This document shows, one piece after another, positions 8,493 through 17,842 of a stretch of 64,000 bases of DNA (position 1 is its first letter; every line of letters begins with the position of its first letter). The translations under genes were made by a program, and so were the position numbers. The notes below the pieces were generated by a model. It had not been told where the DNA came from, ran no database searches, and worked only from the letters and a program-made list of their open reading frames with translations. The stretch comes from Mycobacterium senriense (GTDB lineage Bacteria > Actinomycetota > Actinomycetes > Mycobacteriales > Mycobacteriaceae), in assembly GCF_019668465.1 (NCBI RefSeq), contig NZ_AP024828.1:1488001-1552000 (forward strand), written 5' to 3'.

Positions 8493-8963
8493 TCACCCCG
8501 CGTAGCGATCGCGCAGCTTGCCCAGCGTCGCTTCGATGCCCCTCGCGTTCGCCTTTGCGAAGCCCATCCGCTCGTAGTAGTTCAGCTTGTTCTTGAGCGC
8601 GCCCGCATCGCGGTAGTCAAAGGTCTCGGTGACCTGGGTCAGCGTCGGCGACAGCTTCTCGAATTCCCACCGCCAGCGGTGACCCAACGGGTGGCGCCAT
8701 TCGATGACTTCGTTCTGCGTCAGTGCGGTGATCGTGCTGGTGATCCGGTAGGGCAGGCCGAACATCTTCATGTGCGTCGAAAACTTCGAGCCCTCAACCA
8801 GGTGTGCCGGCACGGTGATGTTGTTGCGCACCGTGCCCGACCCGTCCAGCTCGTGGTGACGGCGTGGGTCGGCGACCAAGCCAAACAGTTCCGCGGCCGG
8901 GGCGGCCACCTCGACCCTGCGGCTCACCTGGCGGGGCCCCCGGTCGACGACAGTGACGGTCAT
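8493..8963 (-). CDS. SRPBCC (START-like) family protein
   Basis: A 156-residue protein of the SRPBCC/polyketide-cyclase-like fold. It opens with [20 protein letters not shown] and continues with a GSGTVRNN strand, [18 protein letters not shown] and [21 protein letters not shown], then a C-terminal helix ([13 protein letters not shown]). Such proteins form a hydrophobic cavity for lipids or other small ligands. A catalytic role cannot be read. It stands alone on the minus strand and converges exactly on the PPOX gene. Confidence 0.8.
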   Translation of the reverse strand: MTVTVVDRGPRQVSRRVEVAAPAAELFGLVADPRRHHELDGSGTVRNNITVPAHLVEGSKFSTHMKMFGLPYRITSTITALTQNEVIEWRHPLGHRWRWEFEKLSPTLTQVTETFDYRDAGALKNKLNYYERMGFAKANARGIEATLGKLRDRYAG

Positions 8964-9146
8964 GATGTCCTTCCGCTACCGGCAGGGTAATCCAGTCTGG
9001 TTCTGTGGATCGGTGATGTTCGGGTCCCACACCGGTGACGGGCACATCTGGTCCACCCGCGGCGGCTCGCACCTGCGGCAATAGGCCGCTCCGCCAGCAG
9101 GCAGAATGGTGTGGTCAAGACTGCCGGGGGATCGAGAAGGAGCGGC
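8964..9146. other. Intergenic region before copZ
   Basis: This 183-base divergent gap lies between the SRPBCC gene and copZ. It should contain the promoter of the copper operon. No obvious CsoR-type palindrome was found. A minus-strand open frame here encodes a Cys-containing peptide but has no start codon close by, and it is not called. Confidence 0.3.
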
Positions 9147-9359
9147 ATGCCCACCAGCGAATATCAGGTGAGCGGAATGAGCTGCGGCCACTGCGAGGCC
9201 GCGGTCCGCAGCGAGGTTGCCCAGATCCCGGGCATCGACGACGTGGCGGTCAGCGCCGCCACGGGCAAGCTCGTCGTCACCAGCGCACAACCCATCGACG
9301 CGGACGCCGTCCTCGGCGCTGTCGACGAGGCCGGCTATGAGGCCGTCTTGGTCGCATGA
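9147..9359 (+). CDS. copZ: Heavy-metal-associated (HMA) copper chaperone
   Basis: A 70-residue single HMA domain with the metal-binding motif MSCGHC near residues 11-16, followed by [19 protein letters not shown] and the C-terminal AVDEAGYEA. It would carry Cu(I) in the cytosol and pass it to the exporter encoded next. AGAAGGAG lies five bases before the ATG at 9147, which supports this start over the upstream in-frame GTG. The stop overlaps the P-type ATPase start (ATGA), so the two are co-translated. Confidence 0.9.
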   Translation: MPTSEYQVSGMSCGHCEAAVRSEVAQIPGIDDVAVSAATGKLVVTSAQPIDADAVLGAVDEAGYEAVLVA

Positions 9360-11644
9360 GCACGCCCCCACGGCAGATCGACGAGGGCGCCCTACCCGAT
9401 AACCCCGCATCACCTCTGATCGAGCTAGACGTCACCGGGATGACCTGCGCCGCCTGCGCGGCCCGGATCGAGAAGAAACTGAACAAGCTCGACGGCGTCG
9501 CCGCCACCGTCAACTACGCCACCGAGAAGGCCGCCGTGACGGCCCCCGCCGGTTACGACGCACGGATTCTCATCGGCGAGATCGAAAAGGCCGGCTACCG
9601 GGCCGTCGTGCCGCGGCGCGTGCCGGAGCCCGCCCGGGACGGGGCGGCGCCGGATGACCCCGAACTGACCTCGCTGCGCCGGCGTCTGGTCACCGCGATC
9701 GCGCTGGCCGGCCCGGTCATCGCCATGGCCATGCTTCCCGCCCTGCAATTCCCGCACTGGCACTGGCTTTCGCTGGCCCTGACCACACCGGTCGTCGTGT
9801 GGTGCGGCCGGCCGTTCCACGCGGCGGCCTGGACCAACCTCAAACACGGCGTGGCCACCATGGACACCCTGGTCTCGCTCGGCACCGTGGCGGCTTTCCT
9901 GTGGTCCGTCTACGCCCTGTTGCTCGGGTCAGCGGGCCGGCCGGGCATGCAGCACGACTTCGAGCTGACCGTCGGGCGCGACGGCGCCCCGTGCCACGCC
10001 TATTTCGAAGTCGCCGCGGGCGTGACCTTGTTCGTCCTCGCCGGGCGCTATTTCGAAAGGCGGTCCAAGCGGGCGGCCGGCGCCGCGCTGCGCACGCTGC
10101 TGACGCTGGGCGCCAAGGACGTCGCTGTGCTGCACGAAGGCAGCGAGACCCGCGTGCCCATCGAACGGCTCGCGGTCGGCGACGAGTTCGTCGTGCGTCC
10201 CGGCGAACGGATCGCCACCGACGGGATCGTCGTCGCGGGTTCGTCGGCAGTGGACGCCTCCATGCTGACCGGCGAGTCCGTCCCGGCCGAGGTCGGCGAG
10301 GGTGACGCCGTCACCGGCGCGACCGTCAACGCGGGCGGTCGGCTCGTCGTCCGGGCCACCGGGATCGGTGACGACACCCAGCTCGCGCAGCTGGCCAGGC
10401 TTGTCGAGCGGGCCCAATCCGGCAAGGCCCGGGTACAGCGTCTCGCCGACCGCGTCTCGGGCGTGTTCGTGCCCTTGGTGATGGGGCTGGCAGTGGCGAC
10501 CCTGGCCGGCTGGCTCGCGGCGGGCTTCACGCTCACCACCGCCCTGACCGCCGCCGTCGCGGTGCTCATCATCGCCTGCCCGTGCGCCCTCGGGCTGGCA
10601 ACCCCGACCGCCCTGCTGGTCGGCACCGGCCGCGCCGCTCAGCTCGGCGTGCTCATCAACGGGCCCGAGGTGCTGGAGTCGACCCGCAAGGTCGACACGA
10701 TCGTGCTCGACAAGACGGGCACCGTCACCACCGGCAAGATGACCCTGGTCGACGCGATCGCCGCGATCGGGACCGACCGCACCACCCTGTTGCGCTACGC
10801 CGGCGCCCTGGAAGACGCCTCCGAGCATCCCGTCGCGCGAGCAATCGCCCGGGGTGCCGCGGCGCAACTCGGCGCGCTGCCGGCACCTGCCGACTTCACC
10901 GAGGTCAACGGCAAGGGTGTGCGGGGCACGGTCGACGGTCGCGCGGTCGTCGTCGGGCGCGAGAGCCTGCTGACCGAATGCGGAATTCGCCTCGACGCGG
11001 CCCTCTCGGAGGCCAAAAACCGCGCCGAGACCGCGGGCAAGACCGCCGTCGCCGTCGGCTGGGACGGCCTGGCCCAAGGCATCCTGGTGGTCGCCGACAC
11101 CGTCAAACCGTCCAGCGCGGAGGCGGTGCGGCAGTTCACCAGCCAGGGCCTGACCCCGGTGCTGCTGACCGGGGACAACACCGCCGTCGCCGCCCACATC
11201 GCCGACGAACTCGGCATCGCGCAGGTCATCGCCGACGCGACGCCCGCCGACAAGGTCGCCGCCGTCAAACGCCTGCAATCCGAGGGCAAGGTGGTCGCCA
11301 TGGTCGGTGACGGCATCAACGACGCCGCGGCATTGGCCGCCGCCGACCTGGGCCTGGCCATGGGCACCGGCACCGACGTCGCGATCCAGGCCGCCGACCT
11401 CACGGTGATGCGCGGTGACCTGCGTGCCGCCGTCGACGCGATCCGGTTGTCCCGGCGAACGCTGGCCACCATCAAGACCAACCTGGTGTGGGCCTTCGGA
11501 TACAACCTGGCCGCGATCCCCCTGGCCGCGCTCGGCATGCTCAACCCGATGTTCGCCGGTGCCGCGATGGCGGCCTCGAGCCTTCTCGTCGTCGGCAACA
11601 GCCTGCGGCTGCGCTCGTTCACCAGCGTCATCGACCACGCATGA
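9356..11644 (+). CDS. copA: Copper-translocating P1B-type ATPase
   Basis: A 762-residue P-type ATPase. An N-terminal HMA domain has MTCAAC (about residues 28-33). The transmembrane bundle carries the CPC ion-binding motif ([11 protein letters not shown]), the actuator has TGES, the phosphorylation site is [10 protein letters not shown], and the ATP domain has SEHPVARAI (HP motif), TGDNT and [13 protein letters not shown] together with the N-terminal MxCxxC fits Cu(I) export. M. tuberculosis has several such Ctp pumps, and I cannot assign the orthologue. It overlaps copZ by four bases, which indicates a copper-detoxification pair in the plasma membrane. Confidence 0.92.
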   Translation: MSTPPRQIDEGALPDNPASPLIELDVTGMTCAACAARIEKKLNKLDGVAATVNYATEKAAVTAPAGYDARILIGEIEKAGYRAVVPRRVPEPARDGAAPDDPELTSLRRRLVTAIALAGPVIAMAMLPALQFPHWHWLSLALTTPVVVWCGRPFHAAAWTNLKHGVATMDTLVSLGTVAAFLWSVYALLLGSAGRPGMQHDFELTVGRDGAPCHAYFEVAAGVTLFVLAGRYFERRSKRAAGAALRTLLTLGAKDVAVLHEGSETRVPIERLAVGDEFVVRPGERIATDGIVVAGSSAVDASMLTGESVPAEVGEGDAVTGATVNAGGRLVVRATGIGDDTQLAQLARLVERAQSGKARVQRLADRVSGVFVPLVMGLAVATLAGWLAAGFTLTTALTAAVAVLIIACPCALGLATPTALLVGTGRAAQLGVLINGPEVLESTRKVDTIVLDKTGTVTTGKMTLVDAIAAIGTDRTTLLRYAGALEDASEHPVARAIARGAAAQLGALPAPADFTEVNGKGVRGTVDGRAVVVGRESLLTECGIRLDAALSEAKNRAETAGKTAVAVGWDGLAQGILVVADTVKPSSAEAVRQFTSQGLTPVLLTGDNTAVAAHIADELGIAQVIADATPADKVAAVKRLQSEGKVVAMVGDGINDAAALAAADLGLAMGTGTDVAIQAADLTVMRGDLRAAVDAIRLSRRTLATIKTNLVWAFGYNLAAIPLAALGMLNPMFAGAAMAASSLLVVGNSLRLRSFTSVIDHA

Positions 11645-11817
11645 GCAGCGGATCCCGGTCCGCGCGCATCTGGTCGGCCCACACGCAGAAACGGTCGGCT
11701 GACAGGCCACGTTCGTATGGGATAGTTGGTCCGGCCGCCGCCTTCGGTGACCCCGACCGGCCCTTCGATACTCACCTCACCCGCGCGCAGCGATCGATCT
11801 AGCAAAGGTCACGACCG

Positions 11818-13209
11818 TTGGAGCAGTTCTTCGCAAAGCTGTCCCTGTTGCACGGCTGGTTCCCGCCGTCGGTGCAGGGCCTGGCGCTGCTCGTGCTGCT
11901 CGTCGCGATTCAATGGCGCACCCGAAGCTGGCTCAAGCGGGTGCTGCCGGTGGCGCTGATCGCGGCCGTCGCGGTGACGCTGCTGGCCCGGTGGTACATC
12001 ACTTCGCTCGGGGTGGCCGGCGACCCGGCGCCGACCGCGCTGTGGCTCTGGATCGCGATGAGCGGCTTGGCCGCCGCGGTCCTCCTGGTGGGGTGGCGGG
12101 GCATCCGCTGGTGGCGGCGCGGGGTGGCGGTGTTGGCGATACCGCTGTGTGTCCTGTGCGCGGGAATGGCGCTGAACGGCTGGGTGGGCTACTTCCCCAC
12201 CGCGCTCGCCGCGTGGAATCAGCTGACGTCCGTGCCGCTGCCCGACCAGATCGACCGGCTGCGGGTGACCGAGATGCAGGTCGCCGGAACCAAGCCGGCC
12301 AAGGGCGTGGTGGTCCCGGTGGACATCGACGACAACGGCTCGCACTTCGCCCACCGCCGAGAATTGGTCTACCTGCCTCCCGCATGGTTCAACACCAATC
12401 CGCCACCCCGGCTGCCTGCGGTCATGATGATCAGCTCCGCGTTCAACACCCCGGCCGACTGGCTGGGCCCCGGCGGCGCGTTCACCGCCATCGACGACTT
12501 CGCGACCGCACACCACGGCTTCTCCCCGGTGCTGGTGTTCGTCGATCCGACCGGCTCCTTCGACAACGACACCGAGTGCGTCAACGGCACCCGAGGCAAC
12601 GCCGCCGACCACTTGACGAAGGACATCGAGCCCTTCATGGTGTCGAACTTCGGCGTCAGCGCTGACCGGGCCAACTGGGGCGTCGCCGGATGGTCGATGG
12701 GCGGGACCTGCGCCGTGACCCTGGCCGTCATGCACCCCGAGCTGTTCAGCGCGTTCGTGGACATCGCGGGTGACCGCGGACCCAACGGCGGCTCTAAGGA
12801 TCAAACCGTCGCCCGGTTGTTCGGCGGCAACCACGACGCCTGGGCCGCCTTCGACCCGGTCACCGTGATGACGAAGCACGGTCACTACGACGGCCTGTCG
12901 GGTTGGTTCGACGTGCCCGGCTCGGACGGGGCGCACAACGTCGCGCAGGAAGGCAATCCGGCCCTGATCGCGTCCAGCAGCGATCCCGCCGTCAACCCCG
13001 AGGGCCAGGACATCGCGGCGAACTCGCTGTGCGCCGTCGGCGCCGCCAACGGCATCGTCTGCGCGGTGGTCACCCAGCCGGGCAAACACGACTGGCCGTT
13101 CGCCGCCCAGGCGTTTGCCACGGCGCTACCCTGGCTGGCCTCGACGCTCGGCACCCCCAATACCGAACCGGTGCAGCTGCCGGAACGGTCCGCCGGCGAA
13201 CCGCGTTAA
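11818..13209 (+). CDS. Membrane-anchored esterase (esterase D/antigen 85-like fold)
   Basis: A 463-residue protein. The first ~125 residues hold about four transmembrane helices (VQGLALLVLLVAIQW, VLPVALIAAVAVTLLA, ALWLWIAMSGLAAAVLLVG, VAVLAIPLCVLCAGMAL). An alpha/beta hydrolase domain of the PF00756 type follows, with the nucleophile elbow GWSMGG, an acidic region DIAGDRGPNGG and a late GKHDWPF that likely provides the catalytic His. The hydrolase domain probably faces outside, acting on cell-envelope esters; this is inferred from topology. The start is TTG, with AAAGG nine bases upstream. Confidence 0.8.
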   Translation: MEQFFAKLSLLHGWFPPSVQGLALLVLLVAIQWRTRSWLKRVLPVALIAAVAVTLLARWYITSLGVAGDPAPTALWLWIAMSGLAAAVLLVGWRGIRWWRRGVAVLAIPLCVLCAGMALNGWVGYFPTALAAWNQLTSVPLPDQIDRLRVTEMQVAGTKPAKGVVVPVDIDDNGSHFAHRRELVYLPPAWFNTNPPPRLPAVMMISSAFNTPADWLGPGGAFTAIDDFATAHHGFSPVLVFVDPTGSFDNDTECVNGTRGNAADHLTKDIEPFMVSNFGVSADRANWGVAGWSMGGTCAVTLAVMHPELFSAFVDIAGDRGPNGGSKDQTVARLFGGNHDAWAAFDPVTVMTKHGHYDGLSGWFDVPGSDGAHNVAQEGNPALIASSSDPAVNPEGQDIAANSLCAVGAANGIVCAVVTQPGKHDWPFAAQAFATALPWLASTLGTPNTEPVQLPERSAGEPR

Positions 13210-13467
13210 TTCCCGCTGGTCGGCTCGCATTCACCGGTGATAACAGGAGTCGACTAGAATTCACAGCTGACCCTCCCGTAACGCAGCCGACATTCGGGCA
13301 GCGCGAATGGTACGGTTCGCTGCTGTGGCCTCGATGTATTGCACCAACGGCGGTTCCCACGCGGACCCGCTAGTTGCGCAGCGCGCCACAATAAATGCGC
13401 GAATACTCGGGCCGAATTCGCCATTACTACCGCGTGATCATTTGTTCGACGCCCTCGCTTGTCAGCC
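13210..13467. other. Intergenic region before the polysaccharide deacetylase
   Basis: This 258-base gap is followed by an exported deacetylase. It is less GC-rich than its surroundings around 13240-13265 and 13390-13420, where promoters could sit. No confident RNA gene or palindromic operator was identified. Confidence 0.3.
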
Positions 13468-14277
13468 ATGAACCGTCGTCAGTTCCTTGGATCGCTCGCC
13501 GCGTCGGTCGTCGCCGGCGTGGGCGCTGCGCGGCTCATCGTCGACCCGCAGCCACGCACGTTCGCCCAAACTCCGGCGGCCGACATACCGACCTCCGGCC
13601 CGACCGCCCCGCAGGCCCTGCTGCCGCCCCCGCCACCGAGCGCCCGCATCCCGCTGCCCGGCGGCGGCGCCCTGATGAAGATCCCCGGCCAGGGCGATCT
13701 GCTCGCGCTGACCGTCGACGACGGCGTCAACAGCGAGGTGGTGCGGGCCTACACGCAGTTCGCCAAGGACACCGACATCCGGCTGACCTATTTCGTCAAC
13801 GGGACCTACGACTCATGGACCGAGAACCTGGACATGCTGCGGCCGTTGGTGGACAGCGGGCAGATTCAGCTCGGCAACCACACCTGGTCGCACCCGGACT
13901 TGACCACGCTGACGAAAGAGCAAGTCGCCGAACAGCTCTCACGTAATGATGCGTTTCTGAAGAACACCTATGGCGTCGGCGCGAAACCATACTGGCGGCC
14001 GCCGTACGGAAAGCACAACGCCGCCGTCGACGCCGTGGCGGGCGACTTCGGTTACACGGTCCCGACTTTGTGGTCGGGATCGCTGTCGGACTCGACGTTG
14101 ATCACCGAGGAGTACATCGTGCAGATGGCCGATCAGTACTTCACGCCGCAGTCCATCGTGATCGGGCACCTCAATCATCTGCCGGTGACCCATGTCTATC
14201 CGCAACTCATCGACATCATCCGCGACCGGAACCTTCGCACCGTCACACTCAACGACGTGTTCCTCAAGACGCCGTAA
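13468..14277 (+). CDS. Tat-exported polysaccharide deacetylase (NodB domain)
   Basis: A 269-residue protein that starts with a Tat signal (MNRRQFLGSLAASVVAGVGAA), then a proline-rich linker and a NodB-type deacetylase domain. The motifs are LTVDDG (motif 1, usually TFDDG, with both metal and catalytic Asp present), GNHTWSHPDL (motif 2 with two His ligands) and RPPYGKHN (motif 3). A late region IVIGHLNH may supply the last catalytic His. The enzyme would remove N-acetyl groups from cell-wall or surface glycans outside the membrane. The ATG at 13468 is preferred to a TTG three codons upstream because it begins the Tat signal directly. Confidence 0.88.
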   Translation: MNRRQFLGSLAASVVAGVGAARLIVDPQPRTFAQTPAADIPTSGPTAPQALLPPPPPSARIPLPGGGALMKIPGQGDLLALTVDDGVNSEVVRAYTQFAKDTDIRLTYFVNGTYDSWTENLDMLRPLVDSGQIQLGNHTWSHPDLTTLTKEQVAEQLSRNDAFLKNTYGVGAKPYWRPPYGKHNAAVDAVAGDFGYTVPTLWSGSLSDSTLITEEYIVQMADQYFTPQSIVIGHLNHLPVTHVYPQLIDIIRDRNLRTVTLNDVFLKTP

Positions 14278-14284
14278 CGGGCGG

Positions 14285-14752
14285 CTAGTCAACCGATTTG
14301 GAGGCCGCACCAACCTCACTGGCGAGCAACGCCTTCAGGGTCTCGCGTAACTCCCCCATCCGTCGCTCGCCCAGCACCCCGGTCCATCGCTGCTCCAAAG
14401 CCAGTGCGTTAGAACGCATTACCTGCAGCGCCCGGCGACCGCGTGCGGTCAGCTCGATGATGCGGGCACGCGCGTCCGCCGGGTCGGGTCCCCGGGTGAC
14501 GTAGCCATGCCGCTCCAGGGCCGCTATCGCCTGGGCCACCGCCTGCCGACTCACCCTGAGGCGATCGGCCAGATCGGATGCGTGCAACCCACCCGCCGCC
14601 AGTGGCACCAGCGCGACCGCTTGGGCGGGGCGGATCCCGTCGAGGCCGGCCGCGGCGAACGCCGCGCGCAAGTGCGGCGCCCCTGCGGCGGCGACCAGAT
14701 TCACCAGCGCCGGCATGGTGGGCTCCCACCCGGAACCCGATTCCTGCGCCAT
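14285..14752 (-). CDS. MarR family transcriptional regulator
   Basis: A 155-residue winged-helix regulator. It has the helix-turn-helix LHASDLADRLRVSRQAVAQAIAAL, the wing HGYVTRGPDPADARARII-LTARGRRAL and a C-terminal dimerisation helix. A start at 14752 (MAQESG) leaves a 27-base leader below a perfect palindrome. A start at 14779 is in frame but directly touches the palindrome. It is divergent from the lipoprotein esterase gene, so it probably represses that gene and itself. Confidence 0.88.
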   Translation of the reverse strand: MAQESGSGWEPTMPALVNLVAAAGAPHLRAAFAAAGLDGIRPAQAVALVPLAAGGLHASDLADRLRVSRQAVAQAIAALERHGYVTRGPDPADARARIIELTARGRRALQVMRSNALALEQRWTGVLGERRMGELRETLKALLASEVGAASKSVD

Positions 14753-14779
14753 GTCGCAAGTCTGCCACCCCGAGCCCAT

Positions 14780-14798
14780 TTGACAAGTTACTTGTCAA
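14780..14798. promoter_or_regulatory. Perfect MarR-type operator palindrome
   Basis: TTGACAAGTTACTTGTCAA is a perfect inverted repeat (8-base arms, 3-base centre). It lies in the gap between the MarR gene and the divergent lipoprotein esterase. Length and placement fit a MarR dimer site. Confidence 0.7.
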
Positions 14799-14826
14799 AA
14801 CCACCGATCGGTGTCACGCTGTGCTC

Positions 14827-15771
14827 ATGCGATGGGGATGGACCCGGGTGGCGAGCGTTTGCCTGCCACCCGTTCTGGTCGTCATGCTCGGCGGGTGTCT
14901 CGGTGGCGGTCATGCGCTGGGAACCCCCGGCTCGCAATCGATCCCGGCGGGCCAATCCACGCAAAGCATCTCCTCGGGCGGAGCGAACAGGACCTTCCAC
15001 CTCTATCGGCCCCAGGGGCTAAGCGAGGCCGTGCCGGTGGTGGTGATGCTGCACGGCGGCTTCGGCAACGGCGCGCAGGCCGAGCGTTCCTACCACTGGG
15101 ACGCCGAGGCGGACAACGGACACTTCCTGGTCGCCTACCCCGACGGCCTAAACCGGGCCTGGAACGCCGGCACCTGTTGCGGCGAACCCGGACACCTCAA
15201 CACCGACGACGTCGGATTCATCACCGCCATGCTCGGCGCCATCGAGCAGGAGATCCCTGTCGATCGGGCGCGGATCTATGTCACGGGCATGTCGAACGGC
15301 GCCATGATGGCGCTTCGCCTGGGCTGCCAGTCCGACGCCTTCGCGGCGATCGCACCTGTGGGCGGCACCCTGCTGACCGACTGCTCCGCGGCACGGCCGG
15401 CATCGGTGCTGCAGATCCACGGCACTGCCGACGGCCGCGTGCCGTATAACGGCGGGCCCGGAGAGTCGTTGGCGATCAACGGATCCCCGCGTGTCGACGG
15501 GCCGTCGGTGCAATCCGTCAACGCCACCTGGCGCGCCATCGACGGATGCGAGGCGCCCAGCTCGATCACCTCCGGCGACGTGACCACGCAGACGGCGGGC
15601 TGCGCCGACGGGCGAATCGTGCAGCTGATCTCGGTCGCGGGGGCCGGTCATCAATGGCCCGGCGGGGAGCCGAGTCCCCTGGCGGAAAGGGTCGCCGGGA
15701 TTCCGGCGCCGTCAACGGCCTTGGACGCCACTGACACCATCTGGCAATTCTTCAGCCAGAAACATCGGTAG
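14827..15771 (+). CDS. Lipoprotein esterase, PHB-depolymerase family (LpqP-like)
   Basis: A 314-residue secreted lipoprotein. Its signal peptide ends in the lipobox LGGC (Cys about residue 23). An alpha/beta hydrolase domain of the polyhydroxybutyrate-depolymerase/feruloyl-esterase type follows: VVMLHGGFGNG, TCCGEP, nucleophile GMSNGAM, LQIHGTADGRVPY with the acid residue, and AGAGHQWPGG with the catalytic His. It would be anchored to the outer face of the membrane and hydrolyse an ester; the natural substrate is unknown. The ATG at 14827 starts the signal peptide, and a GTG at 14821 is possible. The MarR operator upstream suggests ligand-dependent induction. Confidence 0.85.
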   Translation: MRWGWTRVASVCLPPVLVVMLGGCLGGGHALGTPGSQSIPAGQSTQSISSGGANRTFHLYRPQGLSEAVPVVVMLHGGFGNGAQAERSYHWDAEADNGHFLVAYPDGLNRAWNAGTCCGEPGHLNTDDVGFITAMLGAIEQEIPVDRARIYVTGMSNGAMMALRLGCQSDAFAAIAPVGGTLLTDCSAARPASVLQIHGTADGRVPYNGGPGESLAINGSPRVDGPSVQSVNATWRAIDGCEAPSSITSGDVTTQTAGCADGRIVQLISVAGAGHQWPGGEPSPLAERVAGIPAPSTALDATDTIWQFFSQKHR

Positions 15772-15779
15772 CGAAAACC

Positions 15780-15801
15780 AATCTCTAAAAAATTAGAGAT
15801 T
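15780..15801. repeat. AT-rich perfect inverted repeat between two esterase genes
   Basis: The arms AATCTCTAA and TTAGAGATT (9 bases each) flank AAAA. It lies 8 bases after the lipoprotein esterase stop and about 40 bases before the lipase gene. It may be an operator for the lipase or a weak terminator of the esterase. The stem has little GC, which favours a protein-binding site. Confidence 0.5.
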
Positions 15802-15841
15802 TCCCTTCCGCTGGCGACCCGCTGATTGTTACCGTTCCGTA

Positions 15842-17131
15842 ATGCGTCGGGCCGGGGGAGTTTTCGCAACACTGCTGGTAATGGTTTCCGCACTCGCGGG
15901 AGTCGGAATTGCGCGGGCCGACGGCGGGGACGAACCGCAATATGCGGACTTCTATCTTCCGCCGGATCCCCTGCCGCCCGGCCAGCCCGGCGACCTGATC
16001 CGCACCGAGCCGTCGCGGCTGGTGTTGGAGCCCTCCGGCCAGCTGGGCGCGATCATGGCCACCGGCACCCGGATCATGTACCGCAGCACCGATACCCGGG
16101 GCAACCCGATCGCGGTCACCGGCACCTATTTCGAGCCCTATAACGACTGGCCCGGCGGCGGACCACGGCCGCTGATCAGTTACGCACCCGGCACCCAGGG
16201 CCAGGGCAATCAGTGCGCCCCGTCGCGAATGTTCAACCAGGGCATCCACTATTCGGGTGGCTGGGACATCATGTTCAACTACGAGGAGCTGTTCGTCGCC
16301 ACCATGGTTGCCCGTGGCTTCGCCATCGTGATGACCGATTACCAGGGCCTGGGCACCCCGTCGATGCACACCTATGTGGGCCGGGTGGCCGAGGGGCAGG
16401 CCGTACTCGACGCCGCCCGCGCCGCCATGCGGCTACCCGGAACCTCGTTGGATCCGCATGGGCCGGTGGCCTTTTGGGGCTACTCGCAGGGCGGTGGCGC
16501 TTCGGCGTCGGCCGCCGAACTCGCCTCGCAATATGCCCCCGACCTTCATATCGTGGGCACCTACGCCGGCGCCCCGCCTGCCGACCTCAAGGAGCTGTTC
16601 CCCTACGCCGACGGCAGCGTCCTGGTCGGTGTCGTCGGGTACGCGCTCAACAGCGTGATGGCCGCCTACCCGGAGTTCGCCGATACCATCCGCTCCAAAA
16701 TGACGCCGCGCGGGCTGGCGATGCTGGAGTCGGTGTCGCGCCAATGCGTGGGACAGACCCTGCTGGACTTCATGTTTCGTCACCTGCAGCCCTACTTCAC
16801 CGAAGACATCAACACATTGGTCAACGAGGAGCCGTTCAACACCCTCTTCGAAGCGCAGCGGATCGGGCGCTTCAAACCCAATGCGCCGGTCATGATCGAC
16901 AGCAACCGGTACGACCCGCTGGTGCCGTGGACCGCGGCCAATCAGCTGGGTCGCGACTGGTGCGCGCAGGGCGCCGACGTGGAATTCCGCACCAACGAAG
17001 AGCCGCCCTTCCTCAACAAGCTGATCATCAACCACGCGCTGCCGATGCTGGTCGACGGCGAACCCGCCATGCAATGGATCGCCGCGCGCTTCAACGGCGC
17101 GCCCACAGCACCGAACTGCGGCCAGTTCTAA
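15842..17131 (+). CDS. Secretory lipase/esterase (LIP family)
   Basis: A 429-residue exported hydrolase with a signal peptide of about 27 residues (LLVMVSALAGVGIARADG). The fold is that of the secretory lipase (LIP, PF03583) family. It has TGTYFEPYN, a cap region, GWDIMFNYEELFVATMVARG, the nucleophile FWGYSQGGG, a late PVMIDSNRYDPLVPW with the acid residue, and NHALPMLVDG with the His. The enzyme probably acts on acylglycerols or envelope lipids outside the cell. The ribosome site before the ATG is weak. A TetR gene follows closely (46 bases) and may be in the same transcription unit. Confidence 0.85.
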   Translation: MRRAGGVFATLLVMVSALAGVGIARADGGDEPQYADFYLPPDPLPPGQPGDLIRTEPSRLVLEPSGQLGAIMATGTRIMYRSTDTRGNPIAVTGTYFEPYNDWPGGGPRPLISYAPGTQGQGNQCAPSRMFNQGIHYSGGWDIMFNYEELFVATMVARGFAIVMTDYQGLGTPSMHTYVGRVAEGQAVLDAARAAMRLPGTSLDPHGPVAFWGYSQGGGASASAAELASQYAPDLHIVGTYAGAPPADLKELFPYADGSVLVGVVGYALNSVMAAYPEFADTIRSKMTPRGLAMLESVSRQCVGQTLLDFMFRHLQPYFTEDINTLVNEEPFNTLFEAQRIGRFKPNAPVMIDSNRYDPLVPWTAANQLGRDWCAQGADVEFRTNEEPPFLNKLIINHALPMLVDGEPAMQWIAARFNGAPTAPNCGQF

Positions 17132-17177
17132 CGGTTTCCCACGATCCGGGCCGTCGTCGCGGTCGCCGGATAAACTG

Positions 17178-17810
17178 GTGTGTATCGCTGCACGTAGAAA
17201 GCACAACGCGGCGGAGCGGCGCCGCCAGCTCGCCGACGCCGCGATCGAACTGCTGGGCGGCAACGGGGTGCACGGCGTCAGTCACCCGAAAGTCGACGAC
17301 CACGCCGGCGTGCCGGCCGGCACCACGTCGTTCTACTTCCGGACCCGCAAGGCGCTGATGCACGCCATGGCGACGCGGCTTGCCGAACTCGACCTCGCCG
17401 ACTTCTCGATGATGGCCGAACTCGCCGAGGATCACGCCACGCAGTTCACCGGCACCGCGGGCCTGGCCCGCATCGTCATGTACGTCAACAGCGAACCCTG
17501 GTTGACCCGCGCCAAGGCGCGCTACGAACTCGCTCTGCTCGCCGGCCGGGACCCGGAGCTGGCCGCGGCCCTCAGCGACTCCGCCGACCGGCTCTACGCG
17601 CTGGCGCGCGACGTCGTCACCCAGTGGCATCCCGCCGACAGCGCGCCGGATCCGGCATTGGTCGACGATCAGGCGATCGCCACGCTCGCGTTCATCAACG
17701 GCATCATGCTGACCTTCGTCGCGGGCCAGCCGGCCGTCGGCGATGCCGAGCACCTGGACCGGCTGATCCAAGGCGTCATCGCGGGCGTCGCTGATGTTCG
17801 CGGTGTTTGA
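17178..17810 (+). CDS. TetR family transcriptional regulator
   Basis: A 210-residue TetR-like protein. Its helix-turn-helix (RRRQLADAAIELLGGNGVHG, HPKVDDHAGVPAGTTSFYF) has the TSFYFRTRKAL variant typical of actinobacterial TetR proteins. The ligand domain contains YELALLAGRDPELAAAL. It starts at a GTG. It follows the secretory lipase in the same direction and converges on the large cyclase gene. Its target is unknown, and the lipase is the nearest candidate. Confidence 0.85.
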   Translation: MCIAARRKHNAAERRRQLADAAIELLGGNGVHGVSHPKVDDHAGVPAGTTSFYFRTRKALMHAMATRLAELDLADFSMMAELAEDHATQFTGTAGLARIVMYVNSEPWLTRAKARYELALLAGRDPELAAALSDSADRLYALARDVVTQWHPADSAPDPALVDDQAIATLAFINGIMLTFVAGQPAVGDAEHLDRLIQGVIAGVADVRGV

Positions 17811-17842
17811 CGGACCGCTTGTTTGGCTCGGCTTTCCGTCGG

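Noticed and set aside
8976..9110. Minus-strand open frame encoding a Cys-containing peptide (CRRCEPPRVDQMCPSP...TGLPCR) beside copZ
   Set aside because: It looked like a possible small metal-binding peptide. It has no ATG, GTG or TTG near its beginning in the right frame and no ribosome site, and the frame runs on into copZ antisense.
9929..11710. Long minus-strand open frames opposite the copper ATPase, and similar antisense frames elsewhere
   Set aside because: These are shadow frames of a confidently identified gene in GC-rich DNA, with repetitive Gly/Asp/Arg composition and no motifs.
13297..13330. Imperfect hairpin GCAGCG...CGCTGC upstream of the deacetylase
   Set aside because: It pairs only with a bulge, has no T-run and no clear position relative to a promoter. 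It is no better than chance in this GC-rich region.
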